64,000 nucleotides of DNA. Source: Bacteroidota bacterium (lineage in GTDB: Bacteria > Bacteroidota > Bacteroidia > Bacteroidales > JAAUTT01). The position numbers were made by a program, and so were the translations under genes. The notes below the pieces were generated by a model, which did not search any database, was not told the DNA's origin, and saw only the letters and a list, made by a program, of their open reading frames with translations. Positions 17,210-24,479 of this stretch are shown piece by piece. The DNA lies in NCBI GenBank assembly GCA_023429135.1, contig JAEYWD010000041.1:1-64000 (forward strand). The letters run 5' to 3'. How positions within the stretch are numbered: the first letter of the stretch is position 1; each line of letters opens with the position of its first letter.

Positions 17210-17478
17210 TACTTTTTCAGTTTATAAAAATAGTACTCATCCATATCGTCGAGACTGTCGACTTCAATTTCGCCGAATTTCTGCATCGCCATAAGAAAAT
17301 AAGTCACTTCACTTACAGGCATATTTAGCTGCTCAGCAATTTGAGGAATGGTTTTAGGTTCTTCACCCAATGCTTCTTTGATTGATTTCCGGTAACTATT
17401 ATACTGTTTCCGCGATTCGTTTACACCGTCGGCGACTGTACGCTTTTGTTTGATGATATCTATGGTACGGGTATTCAT
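17209..17478 (-). CDS. small winged-helix-like protein of unknown function
   Basis: An 89-residue protein with a basic, helical N-terminus and a winged-helix pattern in the second half (KTIPQIAEQLNMPVSEVTYFLMAMQKFGEIEV), ending in a Tyr/Asp-rich strand. It could be a DNA-binding regulator or a structural adaptor in the complex. Its position inside the operon, 34 nt after hdrA and overlapping the QmoC-like start by one base, makes co-production with the complex certain if the operon is transcribed. I do not recognise a named family. Confidence 0.75.
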   Translation of the reverse strand: MNTRTIDIIKQKRTVADGVNESRKQYNSYRKSIKEALGEEPKTIPQIAEQLNMPVSEVTYFLMAMQKFGEIEVDSLDDMDEYYFYKLKK

Positions 17479-17512
17479 TTTCTATAGTTTTGGTCGTGTA
17501 AATAGACACTAA

Positions 17513-19219
17513 TTAGTCAGCCAGTGCATCAATCATGGCTTCCATCTGGGCATTTGTAAATCCGGCCAGATCAATGGCATCCATGGGGCAAACAGGAGTG
17601 CACATACCACAACCTTTGCAGTTGGCTTCCACGATGCTAGCTACTTTTCGCCCTTCATAATCAACCATTTCAATGGCATCGAATGAGCAGGCTTCGGTAC
17701 ATTTGCCACACCAGGTACAATTGGCTGGATTAAGTTTGGCCAACACCGGTTCAAGAGACAATTCACCTTTGGTAAGCACTGAATTGGCTTTGGCTGCTGC
17801 TGCTTGTGATGAATTAAGCGTTTCGAGAATGTTCTTGGGCGATTGACAGGCACCGGCAATAAATACACCATCGATCACCGTTTCCACCGGACGAAGTTTC
17901 ATATGTATTTCGTTGAAGAAATTGTCGCGGCCCAGCGGTATCTTTAAATTGCTTTCCAGGTTCTTATTTTCGCGGGGAACCATTCCCGTAACCAGCACTA
18001 CCAAGTCGACTTCAGCTTCTATGGATTTACCATGTGTAAGCAAATCTTTAACTTTAACGATTGCACGATCCCCTTTTTGTGAAATTTCGGGAATACTTTC
18101 CAGGTTATACTGAAGGAACATATCTCCATTGCGCGAAGCTTGCTCGTAAATAAGCTCCTGCTTTCCATAGGTGCGGATTCCCCGGTGATAATGGATATTG
18201 GTGATATCGCCGTACTTTTCCTTTGCTAGCACCGCTGTATGAACAGCAGAAGTACAGCAAAAGCGGGAACAGTATTTATTATCACCTTCTTCGTCCTGAC
18301 GGCTGCCAACACAATAAATGTAGGCAACTGTTTTTACCGGTTTCCCTTTAAAGAGAAGCTTGTCCGAAAAGTCTACCAATTTTTTAAATTCGGGCAGGGT
18401 GATTACATTGGAGAGTTGAGCAAAACCATATTCTCCATCGGCAGGTTGATAATTATTGAAACCTGTGTTCACTACAAACCCGCCAACATGTAAAATCAAA
18501 ACTTCGGAGCCGGTTTTTACGCGTAGTTCAAAATTGCCAATACTACCTTTCTTATCCAGTAGTTCTGCGTTAAGGAAGAGTTTGATATTGGCCCTTTTTT
18601 TAATCTCACCATATAAATCTTCAGTAAGTTGTTCCCCTGATTTATTTACCGGAAATACTTTTCCATAGGCTGCCACATGACCGCCAACTTTTTGTGCTTT
18701 TTCGATGAGGTAGACTTCGGTACCCATATCGGCGAGAGAGATTGCAGAGCGCATTCCTCCTATACCCGCGCCAATAACCGCAACAACATTCGAAGCCGGA
18801 ATCTTTTTCGAGAACAGTGGTTCCGATTCGCGAGCCTTAGCTATAGCTGCTTTAACCAGTTGAATGGCCTTTTCAGTTGCTCCGGGCTTATTGTTCGAAT
18901 GTGCCCATGAACTCTGTTCCCGGATATTCGCCTGGATATAATTGTAAGGATTCAACCCTGCACGCTGGGCAACTCCACGGAACGTGTTCAGATGAAGTTT
19001 AGGAGAACAGGAAGCTACTACAATGGCATCCAGTTGGTCGTTTTGAATATCGGTTTCCATTTCTTTTTGCGACGAATCGGCACAGGCAAAAAGTGTATTT
19101 TTAACCAGATAAACTTCGGCCTCGTCTTTTACGGCGGCTTTTACCTTTTCAATATCCACATAATCGGAAATGTTGCCTCCGCAGTGGCAAACATATACTC
19201 CTATTTTTTTCCTATTCAT
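17513..19219 (-). CDS. HdrA-like flavin/Fe-S subunit with N-terminal HdrA domain and C-terminal ferredoxin domain
   Basis: A 568-residue protein of the heterodisulfide reductase subunit A family (HdrA/QmoB-like). Order of domains: N-terminal HdrA domain starting GVYVCHCGGNISDYVD, a thioredoxin-reductase-like FAD domain with GAGIGGMRSA (about 150-160), the HdrA signature YCVGSRQDEEG ... YCSRFCC, and two C-terminal 4Fe-4S motifs, CTWCGKCTEAC and CKGCGMCTPVC. HdrA proteins route electrons between low- and high-potential carriers and can bifurcate them at FAD. The MvhD/FlpD domain that ends QmoB is missing here and occurs as a separate gene at 20522. Its start overlaps the stop of the second HdrA gene by 4 nt. 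Confidence 0.9.
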   Translation of the reverse strand: MNRKKIGVYVCHCGGNISDYVDIEKVKAAVKDEAEVYLVKNTLFACADSSQKEMETDIQNDQLDAIVVASCSPKLHLNTFRGVAQRAGLNPYNYIQANIREQSSWAHSNNKPGATEKAIQLVKAAIAKARESEPLFSKKIPASNVVAVIGAGIGGMRSAISLADMGTEVYLIEKAQKVGGHVAAYGKVFPVNKSGEQLTEDLYGEIKKRANIKLFLNAELLDKKGSIGNFELRVKTGSEVLILHVGGFVVNTGFNNYQPADGEYGFAQLSNVITLPEFKKLVDFSDKLLFKGKPVKTVAYIYCVGSRQDEEGDNKYCSRFCCTSAVHTAVLAKEKYGDITNIHYHRGIRTYGKQELIYEQASRNGDMFLQYNLESIPEISQKGDRAIVKVKDLLTHGKSIEAEVDLVVLVTGMVPRENKNLESNLKIPLGRDNFFNEIHMKLRPVETVIDGVFIAGACQSPKNILETLNSSQAAAAKANSVLTKGELSLEPVLAKLNPANCTWCGKCTEACSFDAIEMVDYEGRKVASIVEANCKGCGMCTPVCPMDAIDLAGFTNAQMEAMIDALAD

Positions 19220-20505
19220 GACAAAGATTTTAGATAACTGGAAGTTTCACTTGCTGCGGCACCAGCCGACATTATCGAATCCGGAATATCCATGGGTGCA
19301 GAGGCCGTTCCTGCAACAAATACACCTTCGATGGAAGTCCTGGCAGGACTGATGAGTATATCGGTCTGTTCAATATAATTCAGTGCGTCCAGGCTTAACT
19401 TTTCGTTTTTGAATGCTTTTGAAATTTCAGGATTCGCTAGCAAACCAACAGAAAGAACCACCAGATCGTGTTCACTTTCGGTAACCTGGCCAGTAGCTAT
19501 ATCTTCGTATCGGAGAATCAGATTGCCATTTCCCTTTTCGGCGATGCTGCCAATTTTGCCTTTTACATATTTTGCACCCATATCCTTTGCCTGGAGATAA
19601 AATTCGTTATATCCTTTGCCAAAAGCCCTGATATTGATATAATACAATGAGACATCGGCCATGGGCAGAGCGCCCATTAACAACTGAGCCTGTTTGGTGG
19701 AGTACATGCAGCAAACCTGAGAACAGATTGGATTGCCAACAGTATGATCGCGGGATCCGGTACAGAAGATATAGGCAATTTTGTCGGGCATTTTACCATC
19801 CGATGGGCGTAAAATGTTGTTAAATGGCCGCGTGGGAGCCAGCAAACGCTCCATCTGCATAGACGTGATCACGTTTTTGTACTTTCCATAGCCATACCTT
19901 TCTATGGATATGGGATCGAAAAGCTTGAAACCGGTTGCAAGCACAACCGTTTTAACATTTACCCGGATACGCTCTTCTTCCTGTGAAAAGTCAATGGCAC
20001 TTGAGGGGCAGGCTTTCTCACATGCACCGCACAGCATGCAATTCTCGATATCGACAAGAGCAATGCGCGGATTGGCAATACTGAAAGGGATGTGGACTGC
20101 CTTACGCGCAACCAGGTTAAACTGGAATTGATCGCGGGTAACCACAGGACAAACTTTTTCGCATTCCTGACAACCGGTACAGTCGTTTTCGATTACATAG
20201 CGTGGTTTCTTCTTCAGAGTAATATCAAACCTGCCGTTATTCCTTATTATTTCTTCGGGCTCAGTAAGCGTTAGAATGGTAATGTTCGGATGTCTGGCAG
20301 TCTCCGAAACTTTGGGTGTAGTGATACAAGCCGCACAATCCAGGGTTGGGAAAACCTTGCTTAGCAGGATCATTTTTCCACCAATTGAAGGTTCCTTTTC
20401 CACCAGGAGTACATTGTAACCCATATCTGCAAGCTTAAGTGCCGATTCTTCTCCGGCAATGCCTGCGCCTACCACTAATATATCATAATCTTTTTCTATT
20501 GACAT
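19216..20505 (-). CDS. second HdrA-like (QmoA-type) flavin/Fe-S subunit
   Basis: A 429-residue HdrA paralogue without the N-terminal HdrA domain, resembling QmoA in size. Seen: GAGIAGEES FAD motif (13-21), GGKMILLSKVFPTLDCAAC with Cys57 and Cys60, an inserted pair of 4Fe-4S motifs (Cys109/112/115/119 in CTGCQECEKVC and Cys156/159/162/166 in CMLCGACEKAC), and YIFCTGSRDHTVG ... CSQVCCMYS. Together with the 568-residue HdrA it would form an A1/A2 heterodimer like QmoA/QmoB. The ATGA-type overlap of 4 nt with the next gene supports translational coupling. The electron donor and acceptor are not known from sequence. Confidence 0.9.
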   Translation of the reverse strand: MSIEKDYDILVVGAGIAGEESALKLADMGYNVLLVEKEPSIGGKMILLSKVFPTLDCAACITTPKVSETARHPNITILTLTEPEEIIRNNGRFDITLKKKPRYVIENDCTGCQECEKVCPVVTRDQFQFNLVARKAVHIPFSIANPRIALVDIENCMLCGACEKACPSSAIDFSQEEERIRVNVKTVVLATGFKLFDPISIERYGYGKYKNVITSMQMERLLAPTRPFNNILRPSDGKMPDKIAYIFCTGSRDHTVGNPICSQVCCMYSTKQAQLLMGALPMADVSLYYINIRAFGKGYNEFYLQAKDMGAKYVKGKIGSIAEKGNGNLILRYEDIATGQVTESEHDLVVLSVGLLANPEISKAFKNEKLSLDALNYIEQTDILISPARTSIEGVFVAGTASAPMDIPDSIMSAGAAASETSSYLKSLS

Positions 20506-20521
20506 GGTTGTCTTTATAGTT

Positions 20522-20950
20522 TTAGTTTTTTTTCAGGTTGCCTTCAGAAGATTTGGAAGCCACTTGAAGAGCCGACAGCTCCTTTATAAAACCGGTGATG
20601 TGTTTTACAAAAGGTTCGGCACACACTGAGCAAAGAGCTGCCATTTTCAACTGGGATGGCTTTAATCCTTGTTCCTTCATGAGAGTGTGTGTCTGGGAAA
20701 TAATGGCCGATGTTTTTTCAACACACGATTCTCCGAAAGAGCAATCGGTGCCATCGGCAGCAATAAACACACCCGCAAATCCCTTTTCATAAGCCCTCAT
20801 GATCCATCGGGGTTTGATACAGCTAGAGCATGGCACACTGATAGTATAGACGGAGTATGGATAATGCTTTTTAAGTAATCCGGCAAGGTCAATGGCCGGA
20901 TCGGAAATTTTCTCGGTTGAGAACACCAATAATTTAGGTTGCTTTTCCAC
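20522..20950 (-). CDS. FlpD/MvhD-like iron-sulfur adaptor protein
   Basis: A 142-residue protein resembling the delta subunit of methyl-viologen hydrogenase / FlpD, which passes electrons into HdrA through a 2Fe-2S centre. Seen: six Cys in three pairs, PCSSCIKP (41, 44), TDCSFGESC (70, 76) and LCSVCAEPF (107, 110), and the segment KGFAGVFIAADG corresponding to the family's GADGVLV region. In QmoB and some HdrA proteins this domain is fused; here it is a separate gene 16 nt upstream of the QmoA-type gene. The Cys spacing differs from typical MvhD, so the cluster type may differ. Confidence 0.75.
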   Translation of the reverse strand: MEKQPKLLVFSTEKISDPAIDLAGLLKKHYPYSVYTISVPCSSCIKPRWIMRAYEKGFAGVFIAADGTDCSFGESCVEKTSAIISQTHTLMKEQGLKPSQLKMAALCSVCAEPFVKHITGFIKELSALQVASKSSEGNLKKN

Positions 20951-20971
20951 GTGATCAGGTGTTAGTATTTA

Positions 20972-20995
20972 GGCACGCGTTTAAAAACGCGCGCC
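20972..20995. repeat. short palindrome in the tusA - flpD-like gap
   Basis: CGCGTTT (20976-20982) and AAACGCG (20985-20991) form a perfect 7-bp stem with a 2-nt centre, extended outward by GGC/GCC after one mismatch. It lies between two co-directional genes and has no T-tract, so it is either an mRNA stability hairpin or a REP-like repeat. Confidence 0.6.
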
Positions 20996-21011
20996 GGCAA
21001 TTCTTTAATAA

Positions 21012-21260
21012 TTATTTCTTGAGAAAGAGACGGTAAATTCCGTCCTCATCAATAGAGCCGTAATACTCGTAGTTCATTTTTTTGCACCATTTAGGGATGT
21101 CGTTTTTGGTGCCTTCATCTGATGAAAGAATTTCCATTACCTGGCCGGACTGAATATCGCCAATCGCTTTTTTTGCTGCCAGAAGGGGGCCGGGACAGGC
21201 TGTTCCACGTGCATCTACAATCTTATCACTCTTTAATGCTTTTAATTCGTCTGTATTCAT
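21012..21260 (-). CDS. tusA: TusA-like sulfur carrier protein
   Basis: An 82-residue TusA/SirA-family protein that carries sulfur as a persulfide on a conserved Cys. Seen: the N-terminal VDARGTACPGPLLAAKKAI with Cys22 in the CPxP motif, and the IPKWCKKMNYEYYG segment. In sulfur-oxidising and sulfate-reducing bacteria TusA hands sulfur between DsrE-type proteins and Hdr-like or Dsr enzymes; placed here between dsrE2 and the FlpD/HdrA genes, it fits that relay. Gaps of 61 nt downstream and 230 nt upstream, the latter holding palindromes and a small open remnant. Confidence 0.92.
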   Translation of the reverse strand: MNTDELKALKSDKIVDARGTACPGPLLAAKKAIGDIQSGQVMEILSSDEGTKNDIPKWCKKMNYEYYGSIDEDGIYRLFLKK

Positions 21261-21264
21261 TTTG

Positions 21265-21384
21265 TTATTTTTTAGTGAAATTGTTCTCTTTTAAAATCGA
21301 TTCTTTTGCGGCGATATCAGCTTTAATGCTCCTTAAGGTTTCATCACACGCCGCTCTGGACCCTGTAATCTTTTCGTCTCCTGG
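21265..21384 (-). pseudogene. protein-like open remnant without a start codon
   Basis: On the minus strand a 39-codon frame runs from an in-frame TAA (21385-21387) to a TAA (21265-21267) just before tusA. It reads like real protein (fragments TGSRAACDETLRSIKAD and AAKESILKENNFTKK) with a charged helical character, but contains no ATG, GTG or TTG. An AGGAG-like sequence lies 8 nt before an ATT codon. It may be the C-terminus of a gene whose front was lost to the palindromic sequence next to it, or a small gene with a non-standard start. Family not recognised. Confidence 0.3.
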
Positions 21385-21404
21385 TTAAAACCCCGAGCTA
21401 TTGA

Positions 21405-21480
21405 TGTTCAACGCCTACAGCGTTGCAACACCACTTTCCTGTATTTGTCTTAATACTAAGACTCCCGATAGCAAACGGGA
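21405..21480. repeat. cluster of three small palindromes
   Basis: Three adjacent hairpins lie in the dsrE2 - tusA gap: CAACGC (21409-21414) with GCGTTG (21420-21425), GTCTTA (21447-21452) with TAAGAC (21457-21462), and TCCCG (21463-21467) with CGGGA (21476-21480). They sit inside an otherwise compact operon and look like interspersed repeat debris or mRNA processing sites. Confidence 0.55.
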
Positions 21481-21490
21481 CTTCTTACGA

Positions 21491-22039
21491 CTAGATAAAT
21501 AGCTGTATTCTGCTTTCATCGGCATCGGCCAGATAGGATGCAACACCGCAATATGTAAGATTGGGATAGTCCATCACTTCTTCGCGTTTGAAGCCCATCA
21601 GGTTCATGGACATTTCACAGATATTTATTTCTACGCCCAACTCGGCCGCTGTTGCAATCAGTTCTTCAAGCGATGGAGTTCCTTTTTTTTTCATTAAATC
21701 CTTGAGCATGGCAGTTCCCATTCCGCACATATTCATTCTCGAAAGTTTCAGTTTGGTGCTCCCTTTCGGCAGCATAAAACCAAACATTTTCGACATAAAA
21801 TTTTTTCCTTTGGCGCTTTTTGACTTATCTCTCAAAGTGGCTGTACCCCAAAAGGTAAAAAACATTTTTACATTCATATCCATTGCAGCCGCGCCTGTGG
21901 CAATAATCATGGAAGCAAGTACTTTATCAAGATCACCCGAGAAAACTATAATAGATATCTGATCGTTTGCCTGTCGGCTTTGTAACTTTTTGATTTGTTC
22001 TTCGAGCAGTTTCACTTGCTGTTCAATTTCTAAAGACAT
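21491..22039 (-). CDS. DsrE2-type (DsrE/DsrF/DrsH-like) sulfurtransferase
   Basis: A 182-residue protein of the DsrE2 family. Seen: an N-terminal coiled coil (about 5-24), ISIIVFSGDLDKVLASMIIATGAAAMDM characteristic of the fold, FFTFWGT, then conserved Cys105 (MNMCGMGT) and Cys141 (INICEMSMNLMGF), plus Cys164. DsrE2 proteins are associated with membranes and act with TusA and rhodanese in cytoplasmic sulfur transfer. Here it is the second gene of the operon, after DsrE and before TusA. The C-x35-C spacing differs from the single Cys of classical DsrE. Confidence 0.9.
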   Translation of the reverse strand: MSLEIEQQVKLLEEQIKKLQSRQANDQISIIVFSGDLDKVLASMIIATGAAAMDMNVKMFFTFWGTATLRDKSKSAKGKNFMSKMFGFMLPKGSTKLKLSRMNMCGMGTAMLKDLMKKKGTPSLEELIATAAELGVEINICEMSMNLMGFKREEVMDYPNLTYCGVASYLADADESRIQLFI

Positions 22040-22098
22040 AATATATATTGAATTAAATTAGGCTGTTGACAGATAACCTTTTTGCCTGTTATTAAAAA

Positions 22099-22467
22099 TT
22101 AATACGTTATAACTGATTTTGCCGACATAACCTCCGAAACCACCGTGCCAGCAGCTATTATAACAGAGTCATTTATCAGGTCATCTTTTGAAATTCCACG
22201 CGCCTTTAAGCATGGAGAGCATAAATGGAGTTTTCCGCCCATTCCGGTATAATTATTCAATAACTCTTTTAAGGGCATTAGTTCTCTTGCTATAATTTTT
22301 TCAGCTTCTCCGTTTTTAGCAATTTCAACGGCCGAACCTTGCATAATAATTACTACTTCAACATCGGAAGCCTGGGCTGCAGTTGCCAGCACAAATGGGA
22401 GTATTGCTTTTTCAGGATTTTCTGAACCTACTGTGGTTATGATTACAAGTTTTTCATTGTCCGACAT
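22099..22467 (-). CDS. DsrE-family sulfur-transfer protein
   Basis: A 122-residue DsrE-like protein. Seen: LVIITTVGSENPEKAILPFVLATAAQA as the Rossmann-like start, VVIIMQGSAVEIA, and the Cys-bearing segment HLCSPCLKARGI (Cys83, Cys86) near the usual DsrE catalytic position. It is the first gene of the sulfur operon, transcribed away from the Crp/Fnr gene. Its start lies about 20 nt downstream of the predicted transcription start. Related proteins accept persulfide sulfur and pass it to TusA; the paired Cys also allows a disulfide or metal-binding role. Confidence 0.88.
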   Translation of the reverse strand: MSDNEKLVIITTVGSENPEKAILPFVLATAAQASDVEVVIIMQGSAVEIAKNGEAEKIIARELMPLKELLNNYTGMGGKLHLCSPCLKARGISKDDLINDSVIIAAGTVVSEVMSAKSVITY

Positions 22468-22490
22468 GGTGTATATTTTAATTGTTTGGA

Positions 22491-22498
22491 CAAATTTA
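22491..22498 (-). promoter_or_regulatory. candidate -7 element of the sulfur operon
   Basis: Read on the minus strand the sequence is TAAATTTG, an exact TAnnTTTG match 24 nt upstream of the dsrE start. The predicted start point is near 22487. The dyad at 22553-22568 would be centred about 73 nt upstream of it, a plausible activator distance. Confidence 0.6.
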
Positions 22499-22552
22499 GG
22501 TTTTGTGATCCCTTATTCTTTGAAATGAGAAGTGCGCTTTTTCAAAACTAAA

Positions 22553-22568
22553 TGTGATTTAGCGCACA
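22553..22568. promoter_or_regulatory. candidate Crp/Fnr operator between the regulator and the sulfur operon
   Basis: TGTGATTTAGCGCACA has TGTG-N8-CACA dyad symmetry, similar to Crp/Fnr-family sites. An additional inverted half, GTGCGCT (22532-22538 region), pairs with AGCGCAC (22561-22567). The site is about 33 nt upstream of the likely start of the regulator's own transcript (TAACTTTA at 22582-22589), which suggests autoregulation. Confidence 0.55.
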
Positions 22569-22605
22569 CTAATATTTTTACTAACTTTAAAAATTATTGG
22601 AATTT

Positions 22606-23286
22606 ATGGAAAAGCTGGTATGTAAGTATTGCCCTTCTAAGTCTAGTGCAGCTCAAAAACTAAATGAGGAGGAAATATGTCTTTTAGGAACTAGTTGCGC
22701 AGAAGTCAAATTTAATGCGGATGATATCATTGTAAAGCAAAATGCTTTATCGACCAATATTGCCTATATCAAGGAAGGACTTGTAAAAATACATATTAAT
22801 GGCCCAATCAGGGAAAGGATAATGAAAATTGTAAAGGCTCCGGCCTATATTTGTCTCCCGAGTAATTTTGGAGATAAGATTAATCATTTTTCAGCTACTG
22901 CACTTGAGCCTACTACGGTATGTTTTATCGATTTAAATCTTTTCAAAAAGTTTATTTATGATAATGGCGATTTTGCATATCAGATTATCCTTGATATGAG
23001 TCGGGGGGAATTGCAGAATTTCAAAAATTGTCTTAACAACGCACAGAAACAGAATATTGGCAGAATTGCTGATGCAATTCTGTTTTTTGCAAGCGAAATT
23101 TACAATTCAATATCTTTTAATCTGCCGGTTACCCGTCAGGAGCTGGCAGATTTGACAGGTATAACCAGAGAAAGTGCCAGCCGGATTTTAACCGATTTCC
23201 ATGAAGATAAGATCATCGAAATAAAGGGGCGGCAGATTGTTATCTTAAACGAAGGGCTCCTTCGCCAGATTAGTGAAAAAGGGTAA
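22606..23286 (+). CDS. Crp/Fnr-family transcriptional regulator
   Basis: A 226-residue regulator (ATG at 22606 chosen; a TTG nine bases upstream gives three more residues and is less likely). Seen: N-terminal VCKYCPSKSS with Cys6 and Cys9, a cyclic-nucleotide-binding-type beta barrel (about 25-120), a dimerisation helix and a C-terminal helix-turn-helix with PVTRQELADLTGITRESASRILTDF. The Cys pair near the N-terminus is too sparse for a standard FNR 4Fe-4S cluster but could sense redox or sulfur species. It is divergent from the sulfur operon with a palindromic site in between, so it is the probable regulator of that operon (inference). Confidence 0.92.
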   Translation: MEKLVCKYCPSKSSAAQKLNEEEICLLGTSCAEVKFNADDIIVKQNALSTNIAYIKEGLVKIHINGPIRERIMKIVKAPAYICLPSNFGDKINHFSATALEPTTVCFIDLNLFKKFIYDNGDFAYQIILDMSRGELQNFKNCLNNAQKQNIGRIADAILFFASEIYNSISFNLPVTRQELADLTGITRESASRILTDFHEDKIIEIKGRQIVILNEGLLRQISEKG

Positions 23287-23297
23287 TTTGGAATTAT

Positions 23298-23711
23298 TCA
23301 GATGTTTCTCTGGTGTTTTTGAATTGCATCCTTTACAAATTCTGGAGGCGGGCACGGTTTCCAGGTATGACGTCCCACAAATGCAAGTTCTGTTTCGGCT
23401 TCGCTAATCAATTCCTCTCTTTCGTTGTACAATTTATATGTAAACCAGATTCGTACCCCTTTTAAAGCTTTAAGTGTTGTTACAGTTGTAAGCTTCTCAT
23501 CGTAGTGGCTAGGTTTAAGAAACTTAAAAGTCATTTGTGTTACCGGCAACATAAATCCGGCTTCTTCCACTGAATGGTAAGAAATGCCAATATGACGAAA
23601 TAGTTCCCACCGGGCAACCTCGTAATACTTTACATAATTTGAGTGGTGAACGGTGCCCATCTGATCAGTTTCGGGATATGCTACCCGAAATGAGTAGGAG
23701 TGATTTATCAT
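23298..23711 (-). CDS. hotdog-fold acyl-CoA thioesterase (4HBT type)
   Basis: A 137-residue thioesterase. Seen: the family start SYSFRVAYPETDQMGTVHHSNYVKYYEVARWE, with Asp16 as the likely catalytic residue and the HxxY motif, then the hotdog strands to GRHTWKPCPPPE. It hydrolyses an acyl-CoA, with substrate unknown. It begins 7 nt upstream of... rather, it lies just downstream of the small NifX-like gene on the same strand (7-nt gap), so it is probably co-transcribed with the DUF134/NifX group. It ends 11 nt from the convergent Crp/Fnr gene. Confidence 0.88.
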   Translation of the reverse strand: MINHSYSFRVAYPETDQMGTVHHSNYVKYYEVARWELFRHIGISYHSVEEAGFMLPVTQMTFKFLKPSHYDEKLTTVTTLKALKGVRIWFTYKLYNEREELISEAETELAFVGRHTWKPCPPPEFVKDAIQKHQRNI

Positions 23712-23718
23712 TTGTTTT

Positions 23719-24039
23719 TCAGGGTTTTATGAAATAGTCGATAATGTCCTGAACAGTTTTTGACTGATCGGGCATTATGATTAATTGTATTTTTAAACTG
23801 TCGGAAATAGATTTAACTTTTATGCCATATTCTCCTGATATTACCTTCTTTACATTTTTGTTAGCCAGAAATTTGATTGAATTCTGGCCCGCACCTTCTA
23901 TATTTTCTTTATTTGAATTAGGAATGTATTCTGTTGAATGGTTTTCGGTATCGAAAATTACAAAATAGGAACACCTGCCAAATCGGAGATCAATATTTGC
24001 ACTTGGGAAATTTCCGGTGGATGTTATTGCTATTTTCAT
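23719..24039 (-). CDS. NifX/NifB-C-terminal-like (dinitrogenase cofactor fold) protein 2
   Basis: A 106-residue protein of the dinitrogenase iron-molybdenum cofactor biosynthesis fold. Seen: MKIAITSTGNFPSANIDLRFGRCSYFVIFD at the start and the alternating alpha/beta pattern. The conserved FGxCxxF region is present as FGRCSYF, but the His-rich end of its paralogue at 24480 is missing. In organisms without nitrogenase such proteins are thought to bind Fe-S or metal clusters. Its ATG overlaps the stop of the DUF134 gene by 4 nt. No nif structural genes occur in the window. Confidence 0.82.
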   Translation of the reverse strand: MKIAITSTGNFPSANIDLRFGRCSYFVIFDTENHSTEYIPNSNKENIEGAGQNSIKFLANKNVKKVISGEYGIKVKSISDSLKIQLIIMPDQSKTVQDIIDYFIKP

Positions 24040-24461
24040 TGTTTCTGAGGTTGAATATCGTCTGAGCGCTGTTCAATTGTAGTAGAGCTGCATAAGGCGC
24101 ACTCTTTAATCTGAACTACCAATGAAGGGTTATTAAACCAGCATCCGCAGCTCTTGCAATGGAACCATGCACTATCTACGAATACTTTTCCTCCCTCGAA
24201 AACGATTGTTTTACCTGAGACAAAGGCCAGGGCTATCTTGCGACGGGCATTTTCGTAAATCCTGGTAAATGTTGGCCGCGAGACTTCCATTAAAACAGCA
24301 GCTTCAGCTTGCTCACGAAGTTCAAAGTCGCACAACCGGATTGCCTCATACTCTTCCAGGTGAAGAATAACAGGGTTATTATCCTCTTCAAGATCAATAG
24401 GTTTAAAGCCTTTGAAGTGCGGAGGATTACTAATCTTCCGGTTTAGTTTAGGACGAGGCAT
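24036..24461 (-). CDS. DUF134-family helix-turn-helix protein with zinc-ribbon-like tail
   Basis: A 141-residue DUF134 protein. Seen: family start MPRPKLNRKISNPPHFKGFKP, the LHLEEYEAIRLCDFELREQAEAA helix region followed by a helix-turn-helix (VLMEVSRPTFTRIYENARRKIA), and a C-terminal metal-binding segment with CKSCGCWF and CALCSS. DUF134 genes are commonly found beside NifX-like genes, as here, where they lie between two of them with a 4-nt overlap downstream and 18 nt upstream. It is a likely DNA-binding regulator of this operon; the dyad at 24863-24886 is a candidate target. Confidence 0.85.
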   Translation of the reverse strand: MPRPKLNRKISNPPHFKGFKPIDLEEDNNPVILHLEEYEAIRLCDFELREQAEAAVLMEVSRPTFTRIYENARRKIALAFVSGKTIVFEGGKVFVDSAWFHCKSCGCWFNNPSLVVQIKECALCSSTTIEQRSDDIQPQKQ

Positions 24462-24479
24462 AATTAGTGGCAGATAATA

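Noticed and set aside
16151..20950. Dissimilatory sulfate reduction
   Set aside because: Qmo/Hdr-like subunits are present, but no aprAB, sat, dsrAB or dsrC was found in the window.
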